Below are positions 20,616 through 30,959 of a stretch of DNA of 64,000 nucleotides, piece after piece. The stretch covers positions 40,618,384-40,682,383 of the forward strand of contig CM044874.1 of assembly GCA_024500155.1 (NCBI GenBank), in the 5' to 3' direction. The translations under genes and the position numbers were made by a program. The DNA is from Chenopodium formosanum (Eukaryota > Streptophyta > Magnoliopsida > Caryophyllales > Amaranthaceae). The notes beneath the pieces are model-generated. The model did not search any database. It saw nothing but the letters and a program-made list of their open reading frames with translations, and had not been told where the DNA came from. The first letter of the stretch is position 1. Every line of letters starts with the position of its first letter.

Positions 20616-21667
20616 GTTGTGTAACAGCTTCACCTATTAAATCTTTTGCTATGTACATACTAATTAGGGATATGCATTATAAGTAAATCTTTTGCAAAAT
20701 GTGGCTATTATAAAAGACAGGTATCTTCAGATTACTTGTCTTAAAATAAAACCACATATAAGCACAATATCGGTTATGCTTAAGGATTTTGAAAGCTGTG
20801 GTCTTGGAAAGGAACAGATTTTACAGAAATACCTGTTCCTAAACAACACCAATTGTTGACGTGCTAGCTTTGACACTCAATGTAATGAGCCTACCTTTTG
20901 TTGTCTGTTTGTTTAAGCTTACCTACAAAACCAATCAAGCACTATGGTTTTATGTAGGAACAGGTCTCCTAGACTACCTGTTCCTATATAACACTTCTTA
21001 TTAGACTAATCTTTTGTTGTCTAAGTGCTTGATTAGAGTTTCTCAAGCACTATGTATTTAGAATATAAGAGGAACTTAGCTTCATGTTCCTGTTATTGTA
21101 ATCAATAATTTCCTACTTATGATGCCAAACTAATGTGATATATTATTATGGCTTACTATTTGATTTCCGTTTTTTTTTCTTTCAGCTACTTAGTATGCAT
21201 CAATCAAATTACTTCTTTTTACATACATTTGCATATATATTTAAGATCAACAAATCCCTGCATTCCCATTCCATTTTTACCTTAAATCATATATGTAAAC
21301 TCATCGAATATTACCTTATATAAAGCATAACTATAGAAAAACAGAATTTAACGCATAAACAACCACATCAAACAAAAATAATATAATCAAGTTTAATTCT
21401 TCTTCATTATATATAAACAGAAGCTTATTTTGTACTAATTACAATCTACTATCCTCCACTGCTAATTACATTTGTTAAAGTAGTTCCATCAACTAACTAA
21501 TTACCAAGATCTAGCTTAGCAACCCAAAAAAACACACCAACAACCCTTAGAACACTAGTCATAGCCTAGCACACCCAAAAAAAAAAAAACCCTTACAAAC
21601 CCTTTGTTCATCCTACCACTACTACATCTTAGCCTAAAAAAAACCCTCAGGAACAGACAGAATGCAA
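20616..21667. other. Continuation of DNA flanking element 1, with no gene seen
   Basis: This follows directly on the Helitron sequence left of 6014 and probably includes its RPA 3' untranslated end. A hairpin-bearing repeat at 20811-21091 is listed separately. The rest is A/T-rich with no supported ORF. Confidence 0.45.
20811..21091. repeat. Three AGGAAC/GTTCCT inverted repeats separated by a diverged tandem unit
   Basis: The inverted repeats are GGAACAG (20811-20817) with CTGTTCC (20833-20839); a perfect 11-bp pair TAGGAACAGGT (20955-20965) with ACCTGTTCCTA (20976-20986) and a 10-nt loop; and AGGAAC (21070-21075) with GTTCCT (21086-21091), also with a 10-nt loop. The sequence between them repeats imperfectly, with TTTTGTTGTCT and CAAGCACTATG in both units. 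I cannot assign it to a known family. Confidence 0.55.
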
Positions 21668-22276
21668 TTAGTCAGAAATTTTCATACGGAACATGGATGA
21701 ATCTTCACTTGTTTCTCGATTTCCTTCTTGTTGGTTCCCAAAATCAGAATCCGGACCAGAATAATCATCATCATTATAGCTATAGCTTTTTGATTCGTAT
21801 GATTCATCAGAATTGACAACAACTTCTTTCTCACTCTCACTTTCTGAATCAGAATTCACATTGCTTTGTGGATTCTCATCAGTTTTGTCGTCTTCCTCGG
21901 TCTCTTCATCTTCATCAGTCTCATCATCATCGTCTCTTTCCTTCCCATCCTCTTCTGCACCAACTCCTTCCTTAGGATTAATTTCAGCATCAACATTATC
22001 TGATTCAATCACGATAACAAGCCATTCTCCACAGTCATTCCTTACTACTTCCCGTTTCCTTTTTTTTTTGCTTGATTCACCTTTTTCTATTTTGCTTTCA
22101 ACCTTTGAAAGCCCTTGTTGTAGAAATTTCAAATGCCTCTTCATCTTCATCTCCATTTCCAAAGAGTACAAACGAAAACTTGCAACGTTTTCTTCTCTTG
22201 ATTTCGCTTCATTAGGTCTCCAAATTGGTGGCAAAAATACTCTTCCAAAGGTGGCAGTGCTATCGGTGCTTGCCAT
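21668..22276 (-). CDS. Hypothetical acidic protein (202 aa)
   Basis: I do not recognise this protein. The ORF starts at ATG 22276 and reads MASTDSTATF. A short globular-looking N-terminal part (about residues 1-55) is followed by a basic stretch with KKKRKR near 73-78, a possible nuclear localisation signal. The remainder is strongly acidic and Ser/Asp/Glu-rich low complexity (about 105-185). Such composition occurs in many plant nuclear proteins and can also arise in non-genes. It lies between the Helitron remnant and the copia remnant, so it could be a Helitron-captured fragment or a host gene. It has no close partner gene. Confidence that it is expressed is low. Confidence 0.35.
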   Translation of the reverse strand: MASTDSTATFGRVFLPPIWRPNEAKSREENVASFRLYSLEMEMKMKRHLKFLQQGLSKVESKIEKGESSKKKRKREVVRNDCGEWLVIVIESDNVDAEINPKEGVGAEEDGKERDDDDETDEDEETEEDDKTDENPQSNVNSDSESESEKEVVVNSDESYESKSYSYNDDDYSGPDSDFGNQQEGNRETSEDSSMFRMKISD

Positions 22277-23095
22277 TGTTATGGCTTAGAAATTAAAAGT
22301 CAAGCAAAGAACAAGATAAACTTTTAAGACACAACAAAAAAGGGAAAAAAAAGAGATTTCAACTGAAAATGAAAGACGGAAAGGCAGCAGACAATACTTT
22401 ATACACCACGCAATGGAAGTACACACATTAACCAGTCAAAATCAAGTTAAGCAATCACGACTAAAATCTAGAAAGACGAAAAACTTAATGACTTCCTATA
22501 TTCTAAAACTGTACATGTACATTAAAAAATGCAAAAATAGAAAGTCCCTTTTCATAGATTTCCTTATTTGCTTAATATCTATACACGCGTGTGTTAGTTG
22601 TTTTTCTATTTTTAGAAAGCGATTTGCTACACAATATCTTAAGCAATAATAAGATTCGAGTATTTACAAATTTTACGACCTCCCATTACATACCTAGCTA
22701 AATCTAAACTTGGTCTAAACACAAAACAAATAATATAATAACACCCATTACATGCAATAGCTAAATTAAATTAGTATAGCCCATATATTAAATAACAACA
22801 TTAATCATGCTCATTCCGTGTTTATTGGGCTATTGTGCGCGTGGCGTGCGATGGCTCAACTAGTAATATAAATGAGATTTGATCCGGGGGGTCGTGGTAA
22901 ACTATTCAACTCTTTAGACTTTAAACAACTTAGTAGCATGGCATCAGTACCTCGATGACATTTGAAACTGAAACTTTTAAGTTTTCGCCTTTTCGGGGTT
23001 GAATTTACACTTGTGTGTGAATAATAATGCACTACTTCAAATTAGACCATAAGTCCATTATTAACCCATCCATCCCTAATAATTAAGAATATAAT
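22277..23095. other. Intergenic A/T-rich DNA
   Basis: I find no supported gene. A weak tRNA-like fragment (TGGCTCAACTAG at 22852 and GATTTGATCC near 22876) has box spacing that is too short, so I do not call a SINE. The tail of the segment abuts the copia LTR. Confidence 0.4.
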
Positions 23096-24309
23096 TGATA
23101 AATTAGAGAGAATTAGAAATTAATTGGAATAGAATTGCTTGCCTTCTCATTGACTATAATTGAGAATATATAGAGTTACAAAGTCCTACTCCTCGTATGA
23201 AAAGATATCGTAGGATCTTAGGAAATTAACTAAAATATTAGAGATAAATATATGGAAATATTCTATCAAATCTTCCTAATATACGATAATATCTCAATAA
23301 TCTCAATACCTCCATCAAGTTGGAGCATGGGGATAAAAATTGCCTAACTTGGAAAGAAGATAATCAAATTGTGTTTTCCCAAGTGCCTTTGTAAAAATAT
23401 CAGCAAGCTGTGAAGATGTCAAAACATGAGATGTAGATAACCATCCCTCAGTAATAGCATCACTAACAAAGTGACAATCGATCTCAATGTGCTTTGTCCG
23501 TTCATAAAAAACCGGATTCTTTGCGATGTGCAAAGCCGCTTCATTATTACAAAACAACTTAATTGCCTTTGGATGTTGTACTCCAAGACTTAACAACAAG
23601 CCCTTCACCCATTTTAGCTCTTTAGAACACGAAGTCATAGACCTATACTCGGCCTCCAAAGAAAGAAAGAAACAGTTGGTTGCTTCTTAGTTTTCCATGA
23701 AATAGGAGATTTCCAAGGAAAACTAGCCAACCAGATAAAGAACGTCGAGTCAGAGGACAAGCAGCCCAATCTGAATCACACAAACCCTGCAAATTTAAGT
23801 CACAATCAAAGCTTAATAAAATACCATGTCCGGGAGTCCCTTTCAAGTATCGAGCCACCCTTAATGCGGCATCCCGGTGTTCACACCGTGGTTGCTGCAT
23901 AAACTGAGACAGAATATGAACCAAATATGCCAAATCAGGGCGCGTGATAGTAAGATAAATCAGACGACCTACAAGTCGTTTATAAGACTCCGGATCAGTG
24001 AGTAATGTGCCTGTGGCTAAACCCAATTGGGGAAATTTAATTGCAGATTTGAAGGCTGCTCTGGTGGTGTTTGATCATCACTGGCCATGGCTTAACAAAA
24101 ATTAAAAAAAAAAAAAAATCAACCTGCTCTTGATATCATGATAAATTAGAGAGAATTAGAAATTAATTGGAATAGAATTGCTTACCTTCTCATTGATTAT
24201 AATTGGGAATATATATAGTTACAAAGTCCTAGTCCTCGTATCAAAAGATATCGTAGGATCTTAGGAAATTAACTAAAATATAGGAGATAAATATATGGAA
24301 ATATTTTCA
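23096..24309 (-). mobile_element. Internally deleted Ty1/copia retrotransposon
   Basis: Two LTR copies flank the element on the minus strand. The 3' LTR is about 23096-23311 and the 5' LTR is 24139-24309, possibly truncated, since homology ends at about 23268 on the left copy. Next to the 5' LTR, the minus strand reads TGATATCAAGAGCAGG (24123-24138), close to the tRNA-iMet PBS. The flanks ATAAT (23091-23095) and ATAAC (24310-24314) are a possible imperfect target duplication. The interior keeps only about 20 codons of a gag start (ATG near 24090) joined to the RT/RNase H end. Most of gag, protease, integrase and RT is missing. Confidence 0.75.
23315..24027 (-). pseudogene. Copia RT C-terminus and RNase H fragment
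   Basis: The fragment encodes the last part of a Ty1/copia polyprotein. Recognisable pieces are YKRLVGRLIYLTITRPDLAY, the RARYLKGTPG-type segment (here VARYLKGTPGHG), CDSDWAACPLTRRS, EAEYRSM with the RNase H glutamate, and KHIEIDCHFV near the end. The two open segments (24026 to 23643, and 23659 to 23315) are in different frames, so a frameshift lies around 23643-23670. Nothing upstream of the RT thumb remains. It ends about 20 bp before the 3' LTR purine tract. Confidence 0.85.
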
Positions 24310-25286
24310 ATAACAATTGATTTGATGGTTTTGAAGGAATTCGGCTAAGATGCCATAACTTTCTTTCACAATGTGAGGTATTGTTAATGGAGTAGCTAGC
24401 TCTGAAAGGTTTATTAGTACCCTTGAACTAAACGAATTAATTTGATTTTTCAATGGATTGCATTTTGATAAAGGTGTTGCTCCTTTGTGCTCATTTTATT
24501 CTTACAATAGTTTCAAATTTAGCTAAACTTTTACTTGCAAGGATTTTTTCCTAATCTCATAGTTTATCCCTCTCCTTAATTCTTCCTTTCTAATTCATGT
24601 TACATTCATTGATTCACAATTTCACATATGACTCATTTTACACCTTGTCTTGTGGAACATTGTTATTTGAGGTTTGAATTGTTTAGCTAATCATAAGAAT
24701 ACTTGTTATAGGCGGGACTCATCTATCAGAGACTTTTTAACTTAGAGGCCGTACCTGATAAACCTCTGGTATATGCACACTTTCCCCGTGGCTCTGTTCC
24801 ATTTATAGTTGTCTTACAACTTGCAAGGAATGTTTTGGTCATATACTAAAGACTTTGACCTAGATGATCACGAATGCATATGAATAAACATTATTGTGTG
24901 GGGTTTTGTTGGATTTATTTTGATACATCATATTAGATATTAAAAACAATCATTTATCAAAGTTTTTAAATGCTACATATATATGAATGCATGAAGATGT
25001 TCAATGAGATCGTGACAAAGCCAACATGAAGATTAAACTGGGAATCGGGATGGAGGGAGAATTGTTAGGATACCTATGTTGTCACTACTTTGTGGAGTTC
25101 AAAAACTATATTTTTATAATATAAATAATCACTTGCTAGAAGAAAATTTGATCAAATTTATTATACTTCAATCTAATTATAGATGCAGTGAGGCTGATTC
25201 ATCCAACATCTATGTGGTCTACGGGTCTGATAACAATGAATGCATCTTGGGTAGCTTAACGCCATCATTATCTTGTACATCCCTTC
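24310..25286. other. Intergenic DNA without a recognisable gene
   Basis: This is A/T-rich sequence. Open frames such as that at 25076-25306 run into the adjacent MITE and are not supported. Confidence 0.4.
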
Positions 25287-25289
25287 TAA

Positions 25290-25598
25290 GGGGGTGTTTG
25301 GTATGAAAAATTGTAACATAAGACACGTAAACAAATAAGTGTTTCCGTTTCTATTAGTTTGGTATGAGCTATAAGTAACAAATACTATTTCCAAAGGGTA
25401 ACAAAATCCCCCAAATTGTTACCCTTATCCAACTAGTGGAAACAAAATGTGTTTCCCTCCTCAATCATAAATTCCTCAATTTGTTTCCATTTTATAAAGA
25501 TACCAAACATATATCAAAAGTAACGTGTATCATTACCCTTTCCCTTACTTATATAAATCCTTTCCATTCCGTTTACGGAATTTATACCAAACGCCCCC
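25290..25598. mobile_element. Tourist-like (PIF/Harbinger) MITE
   Basis: The 309-bp element has terminal inverted repeats GGGGGTGTTTGGTAT at the left and, on the reverse strand at the right, GGGGGCGTTTGGTAT (one mismatch in 15). It is flanked by TAA on both sides (25287-25289 and 25599-25601). The 3-bp TAA duplication and the G-rich TIR fit PIF/Harbinger-derived MITEs. There is no coding capacity. Confidence 0.85.
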
Positions 25599-25871
25599 TA
25601 AGTGTAGTTTAGCTTACCTAAAGTATTTTGGCTTCTGCAGGGCAAGTATTATGTTTGGAACCTTTGTTGTGTGTTGTGAAAATATCATTAGATGGTCTCC
25701 TTTTGCATGATATCATATTTTTGTTTCTAATGAAATTGGTAATTTATCTCCTTTTTCTGTTCCGCGCTACATAATAATTCATCATATTTAACTGTCAAGA
25801 TCAATCAAGTCCTACATTGTCCTATTGCTTTTAAATGATGCTTTAACTTTTTGAATGGTGTTTTCTTTAAC

Positions 25872-27345
25872 ATAATGCTGCCAGCCTAAAACTTTCAACC
25901 AACATCAGCACCAAAATCTCTCCCAAAAGTGCACACAATTACCGCTGAAGGCACTCATCCATCTAACACCTCACGTATTGTTAAGAAAATATTGAACGCT
26001 CGTACTTCCATTATTAGAAGATCTCCGCGGATCCAAAGCACATGTGGTAACCTAGAAATATCCACACTTTCGTTTCATTCGATTATGATTCGACTTGAAA
26101 GGTACTCATCACTGGGTTTGGAGCTTACCAATGGAAAGATCCATCTGGTATGTGCTAATTTTTGCCTTAATTTTGTTCAATAATCTTTTCAATTGTAGTC
26201 AGTATAATCTGTTATTAATTATATGAAATGTATGATAATTTTCTTGCTTCTTTAGTAAAATCTAGATTTTACATATTGAAGTTTACTGGTTCAGTGCTTG
26301 ATATGGTAACATTACAGGCTGACATTCTATGCTGACTTTGACAATACCTTTACGTCCTAATGCTTCTTACAAGGATCATATTTACTTAACGGAAGAACAT
26401 GTTTAAGTTATAATATACAGTTGCTATAAATAAGAATGTCCATATGATCCTTGTGTTTTCAAGTCATAACATTTTACGCACAAAAGCATTACCTTATATG
26501 GGGTTTCTTAATTGGAAATCAGATTGACAATTTTAAAGTTTTTGATTTTCGAAAGGGGCACAAGCTTTAATGCTATAAATTGATATAGAGTAATTTAATA
26601 GGACTTTGAAAAATTGTAGTTTGAACCTTGTTCATAGTGGTTTGATCTAGTTTATTACATTGTTTGCTTCAGCTTGTGTCTTGTTGATTATTAATGTATA
26701 TATTCTAATCAAAATTTGCAACTGTAGCATGAGAAGCAAAACAATGTGTATTCAGAAGTTATGGCAATGTGTAGTCAACGAGAATCTTGCTGCTCCTACT
26801 TGAGATTTAAGAGCTCCTACTTGAATCTGTTAGGACATGAGCAAAGCAGTTTATGCAGTTTTGATTGTTGTACTTTGGAATGTTAGAAGAGATACTATTA
26901 TTTCCAGCAGATTTTTATGTTACTATCATATGTAAGAAGTATTTATGATGTTACACGTTTAATATGCAGGGAAAAAGAAAGTGTAGTTGCCCTGTGCCAC
27001 AGTTCCCAAACCTTGGCTTGATCAGTACGTATGAACCTACTGAGCAGCCGAAGAATGTGCTAGAGGTATGTTGGGATGAAGTCGGTTCCAGCAGCAATTA
27101 GGGTCTGAGTTCTTGTAGCTCAGAAGATTTAGGCCTCAAAGTTGTGCGTCAACTGCTCAGTTTAAAGAATAATTATGATAACTTCACGTATGAGGAGATG
27201 GTTGATGCCAGCTACCGTTTTGATAAATTATTCAAAGAAAATACAACATTGCCTGTAGTGTTGTTTCTTTACGTGAAAGAGTCGGAGGATAAGAAGCTGA
27301 CAGTCCTCAGAACTATGATGAAGGAGCCTAACAGAGCTTGCTGAG
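25872..27345 (+). other. Possible fragmentary gene, unrecognised
   Basis: Two stretches look weakly exon-like. An open frame runs at about 25929-26144 to a GT donor (CATCTG/GTATGT) and is rich in basic and Ser residues. Another starts after an atgcag acceptor near 26970 (reading GKRKCSCPVPQFPNLGL) and runs to a CTAGAG/GTATGT donor near 27064, followed by an open frame at 27144-27344 (FTYEEMVDASYRFD). I recognise no family. An in-frame stop after 27098 interrupts any simple join. A decayed host gene or captured fragment is possible. Confidence 0.25.
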
Positions 27346-28201
27346 GATGCTGCTAAGAGAGCTTGCTGAGGATGCTGCTGCTGCTGAGGGTGATGCAAAT
27401 GATGCTGTGGGTGTTTCTGTTGTGCTATGTTTGTGTTGATTATGCAGAGATTTTTTCATATGAACATCTTGATTATTTTTTTTTTTTGAATTTGATATCA
27501 TATGTTATGCCTTCTTGAATTTGATATCATATGTTATGCCTTCTTTAATAGATGTGGATTTTTTTCATTATTATTCTTATTTCGTGTTTTGTATTGAAGA
27601 CGTTGAATTCTTGATCATGGTATTTTTACTATGCTTGATTTAGGTGTTACTATAAATGTTATGCCGAAATCTATTTTTAAAGCTCTAGATCTTGGACCAT
27701 AAGAAGAAATTGTCTGTGTACAGTTCTTGACCTTAGATCACGTCCATTTGCATTCTTGTAGTCATGGTCATCTTTTAGTTCACATCATCTATAGACCTTA
27801 GTTTGAACCACATGCATTGAACCTAGTTGGCATTAACCTTATTCTACATTGACTTGACCCTTGGACCTTAGAGTTTGACTTAGTCATCAACACTTGATCT
27901 TAGACTTTGACCTTGGACTTAGACCCAAGTTCTCAAGGACATTGATCTAGAATTTTGACTATAGCACACATGAACTTTGACTTTAAACATATAGGTTTGA
28001 CCTTTGAGATTTAAGAGCTCCCTGGGTGCTTCTGATGATAATAAAATTTCCAGAGAAAGGACCCGTAAGAAGAAGAAGAACAACGATATCACTGAAGATA
28101 TCTGAAAGTTGGAGTGCAATAACATGTTTTGTTCAACTCATATCCTATGTTACTTTTAATGGTGACACTTAGTTAAATTTTTTTGTGTAGCTCTACTAAT
28201 T
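27346..28201. other. Intergenic DNA with short degenerate repeats
   Basis: It contains a duplication of about 30 bp around TTGAATTTGATATCATATG (27488-27545). It also contains a region rich in variants of TTGACCTTGGAC (27715-28005). A basic open stretch (about 28022-28104, ending in TGA) follows a second copy of TTGAGATTTAAGAGCTCC (28004-28021; first copy at 26800-26817). No gene is supported. Confidence 0.4.
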
Positions 28202-28206
28202 ACCCG

Positions 28207-28697
28207 TGTACGGGATAGACTAGTAGCATTCCTTGATTAGCCGGTAAAAGAGTATTGTGCAGTTAAGCCCTTGTTAATTAGCATACAAACGATGGCTCCT
28301 ATCGGCATTCCTCTCCGCCACGCGGAGAGCTTCTTCTAATCACATAGCATGTCCCTCTGCCACTGGAGAACTTCTTTAGACAACGTAGGCACCTGCTACC
28401 TATAAGGTTGGTTTGCCACCTATTGGTATAGGTGGTACCTGCTTGGTTGTCTTTCTATAAATACCCAAGCAAATCCCCATTTAAAAGGTGGAATCTCTCT
28501 CTCTCTCTCTCTCTCTAAAACACTTTATCTCTCTTCTTTCTCTTTCTTCTCATTAAAGTAATGACTTTAGCATTGGAGTGGTTATTCTCGGATAACCCCC
28601 AGGTTAGCTAATCTGTATTGACTGTGCAGGTGCGCAATTGGACGGTAAATCATTACTAGCTTTAAGACACTGAAGGAAGCAGAATTCACCAGGGACA
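28207..28697 (+). repeat. Element 3 5' LTR
   Basis: The ends are TGTACGGG...GGGACA. It contains a perfect hairpin with arms CTCTCCGC (28311-28318) and GCGGAGAG (28322-28329), a diverged second copy of it further on, a TATA box TATAAATA (28456-28463) and a CT microsatellite (about 28494-28516). About 40 differences from the 3' copy were counted by eye. Confidence 0.93.
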
Positions 28698-28699
28698 AT

Positions 28700-28717
28700 T
28701 GGCGCTAGAAAGAGGGG
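28700..28717 (+). other. Element 3 primer binding site
   Basis: TGGCGCTAGAAAGAGGGG starts 2 nt after the LTR end, the position and TGG start expected for a PBS. I cannot name the priming tRNA with confidence. Confidence 0.6.
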
Positions 28718-28758
28718 ATAGTAATAACTTCTATCGTCCAACAGAACCTTTGGCATTC

Positions 28759-30206
28759 ATGGAAGGAAGTAAAGAAGCCACAGTCCCGATACCGAAAATA
28801 AAAAATCGGCAGTATGATAGCAATATCCTTAACGCTAATATAAGTAAAACCATAAACAACATACCTGAGATCGTGGTCGAAGATGAAACTCATCTCCTTC
28901 ACCGCAATACAACAAACATGCCAGTAATGCCTGACCGTAATAGGGCAGTAACCCCAGATCCTTTGGAAGTGTTCACTTCAGAAGAGTTAGAGATGACGGC
29001 TAGGGTTATGCGGGAAATGTCTAAGAAAAGAAAGGAAACCGAGCTAACGGCAGGTGAAGCATTAGGTGATGTACCGGCAAAGCAAGTAGTTGTGAATCTT
29101 GAGAGTCAATTCAATCAGGCAAGACAACAACCCCTTTCCCTGGCCCGAGTTCGAGAGATGATAATACCGACTGAGCGCTAAGTCACACGCGACACCGAAA
29201 TTGGGGACTCGGGTTCTTATCGGCATCAAGTTTGCAGTGGATTGGAAAGGCGGGTAGCTAGGGCAGTCATCAGGCCAAGGATATCCCCATTCACGCAAGA
29301 GGTACTTGATCAACAGATGGAGAAGATAAAAATGCGATCATGTACATTTGACGGTAAAGGGGATCCCAAGCGATATGTGGCGGCTTTTGAGAGCCACATG
29401 TTCCTAAACACCGATACCGACGCAGTATGGTGTAAGGTTTTTCCGACAACCCTGGCTGGAGCAGCCTCAGATTGGTTCTCCAATTTGGAGCCGGGATCTA
29501 TTAACTACTTCGAGAACCTGGTGAAGTTATTCACGGGCCAGTACATAAGCAACAGCGCAAGTCAAAGGATATCTGGTGAGCTTATGGCCGTCCAACAGCG
29601 AAAATATGAATCACTTAGAGACTTCATTAGGCGCTTCAATAATGAAGCTAATACTATACCAAAATTACAGCAAGAAATTGTAGTGATGGCCTTGATGAAT
29701 AGTTTGGGTGACAATCACTTCAAAAATACATGGCACGAAAGTCTTTCCCGAATTTGGGGGTAGCATTCGCCAAGGCTCACGAATATATAAAGAGTGAGGA
29801 GCTGCTGAAAACAAGCCGCTAGATAGCGTCGGCAGAACCCTCCAAGAGATAGAACGACAACATTCCAAGCACCCAGGCGAGTGGGGTAATCAGATCACAG
29901 AAGCAAAATCAGCAGAGATCTGGAAGGCTGGCAAGAGGTTTGGACCGTTACAGTAGTTATACGCATTTGATACACCGAGAAAAGCAATCTACTTTATAAA
30001 CCAGAATAAAGAAGACTAGAGTTGACCGGCGCCAATGATAACAAAGGGTCAAGATGTTAAGAAATACTGCATGTTTCATAGAGACGTCGGTCATTATATC
30101 GAGGAGTGTATTCAATTAAAGGAGAATATTGAAGACCTCATAAGAAAAGGGCATTCGTCCTAGTATCGTGCCTAGACAGGATCAGGCTAGCAGCAGAATA
30201 CGCAGC
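28759..30206 (+). pseudogene. Gag of element 3 (Tat-like), decayed and interrupted
   Basis: The capsid protein gene probably starts at ATG 28759 (MEGSKEAT). The open frame breaks at TAA 29179-29181 and resumes in the segment from 29242. The capsid core there reads ISPFTQEVLDQQMEK, FDGKGDPKRYVAAFESHM and ASDWFSNLEPGSI, which is the retrotransposon gag fold. A frameshift in a G-run near 29757 follows. A degenerate zinc-knuckle-like stretch (YCMFHRDVGHYIEEC) lies near 30068-30112. The gene then meets the insertion point of element 4, with the target duplication CTAGG at 30207-30211. Its continuation into protease lies at 36384. Confidence 0.75.
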
Positions 30207-30211
30207 CTAGG

Positions 30212-30959
30212 TGATGTGAATTATTGATCCGAAAATCAACAAAACACAAGGGATATGTTTAAGTCTAATTCTATACAGGAAATCCACCAAGAATTAAACA
30301 AAAACTAAGATTAATCAATTAATAATCCACCTAATTAATCAATCCAAACGAATGTTTTAACTAAAACAAGCAAAACAGCAATTGATCGCAATCAACCAAA
30401 ACTCAAGTATGCAACTTAAGAAATAATCTGAATATTAATCTCTATGTATATATTTATTCGTGTGTTTACAGCCCTATTTATAAGACTTAGTTTACCTAGG
30501 AAGATTAGGACAAGTCCCTAATTCAATCCTAATTAAACTAGAATTCTAACTTGCTTGAAGAGCAAGCACCTTGGCGCACAAGCATACACCAAACTCCTTG
30601 GAGAACAAGCACATGCCTAAACTGATTTATTTTGCTAACTAACTGATTTTTAAAGCAACTAAATAAATAAATAAAAATTAAAGAACTAAATAAATATTAA
30701 AGATCCTAATGCTTGAACCAAGAAAAACCCTTTCAAGTGAAAGGTAAAAACTTGTAAGCAAAATCTAAGTAAAGAAAATTCAAGAAAGTTCAAGAAAGTG
30801 AACTAGACTCCAAGAAAAACCACTAAGCAAACCGTGGCTTTGCTTTGATATCCAAGAAAGTGTCCATGTAATGCTTGGCTTGAATCAATGTTTAGGGACA
30901 AGCTATCTTGATGCATGATAAGCAAATCTTTGAAGTTCTCCATGCTTAGACTTACATCA
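30212..30959 (-). repeat. Element 4 3' LTR (also encodes the polyprotein C-terminus)
   Basis: On the minus strand it begins TGATGTAAG at 30959 and ends ...TCACATCA at 30212. The last 52 codons or so of the pol frame (30959 down to 30803) lie inside it. A minus-strand TATAAATA box is at 30475-30482. Confidence 0.93.

Noticed and set aside
22845..22890. tRNA-derived SINE promoter
   Set aside because: The A- and B-box-like words are only about 23 bp apart, too close for a tRNA-type promoter, and no SINE body or A-tail was seen.
28195..28215. Helitron 3' end with ACCCGTGTACGGG hairpin
   Set aside because: The ACCCG is the target duplication of element 3 and TGTACGGG is its LTR start. The apparent dyad is a junction artefact.
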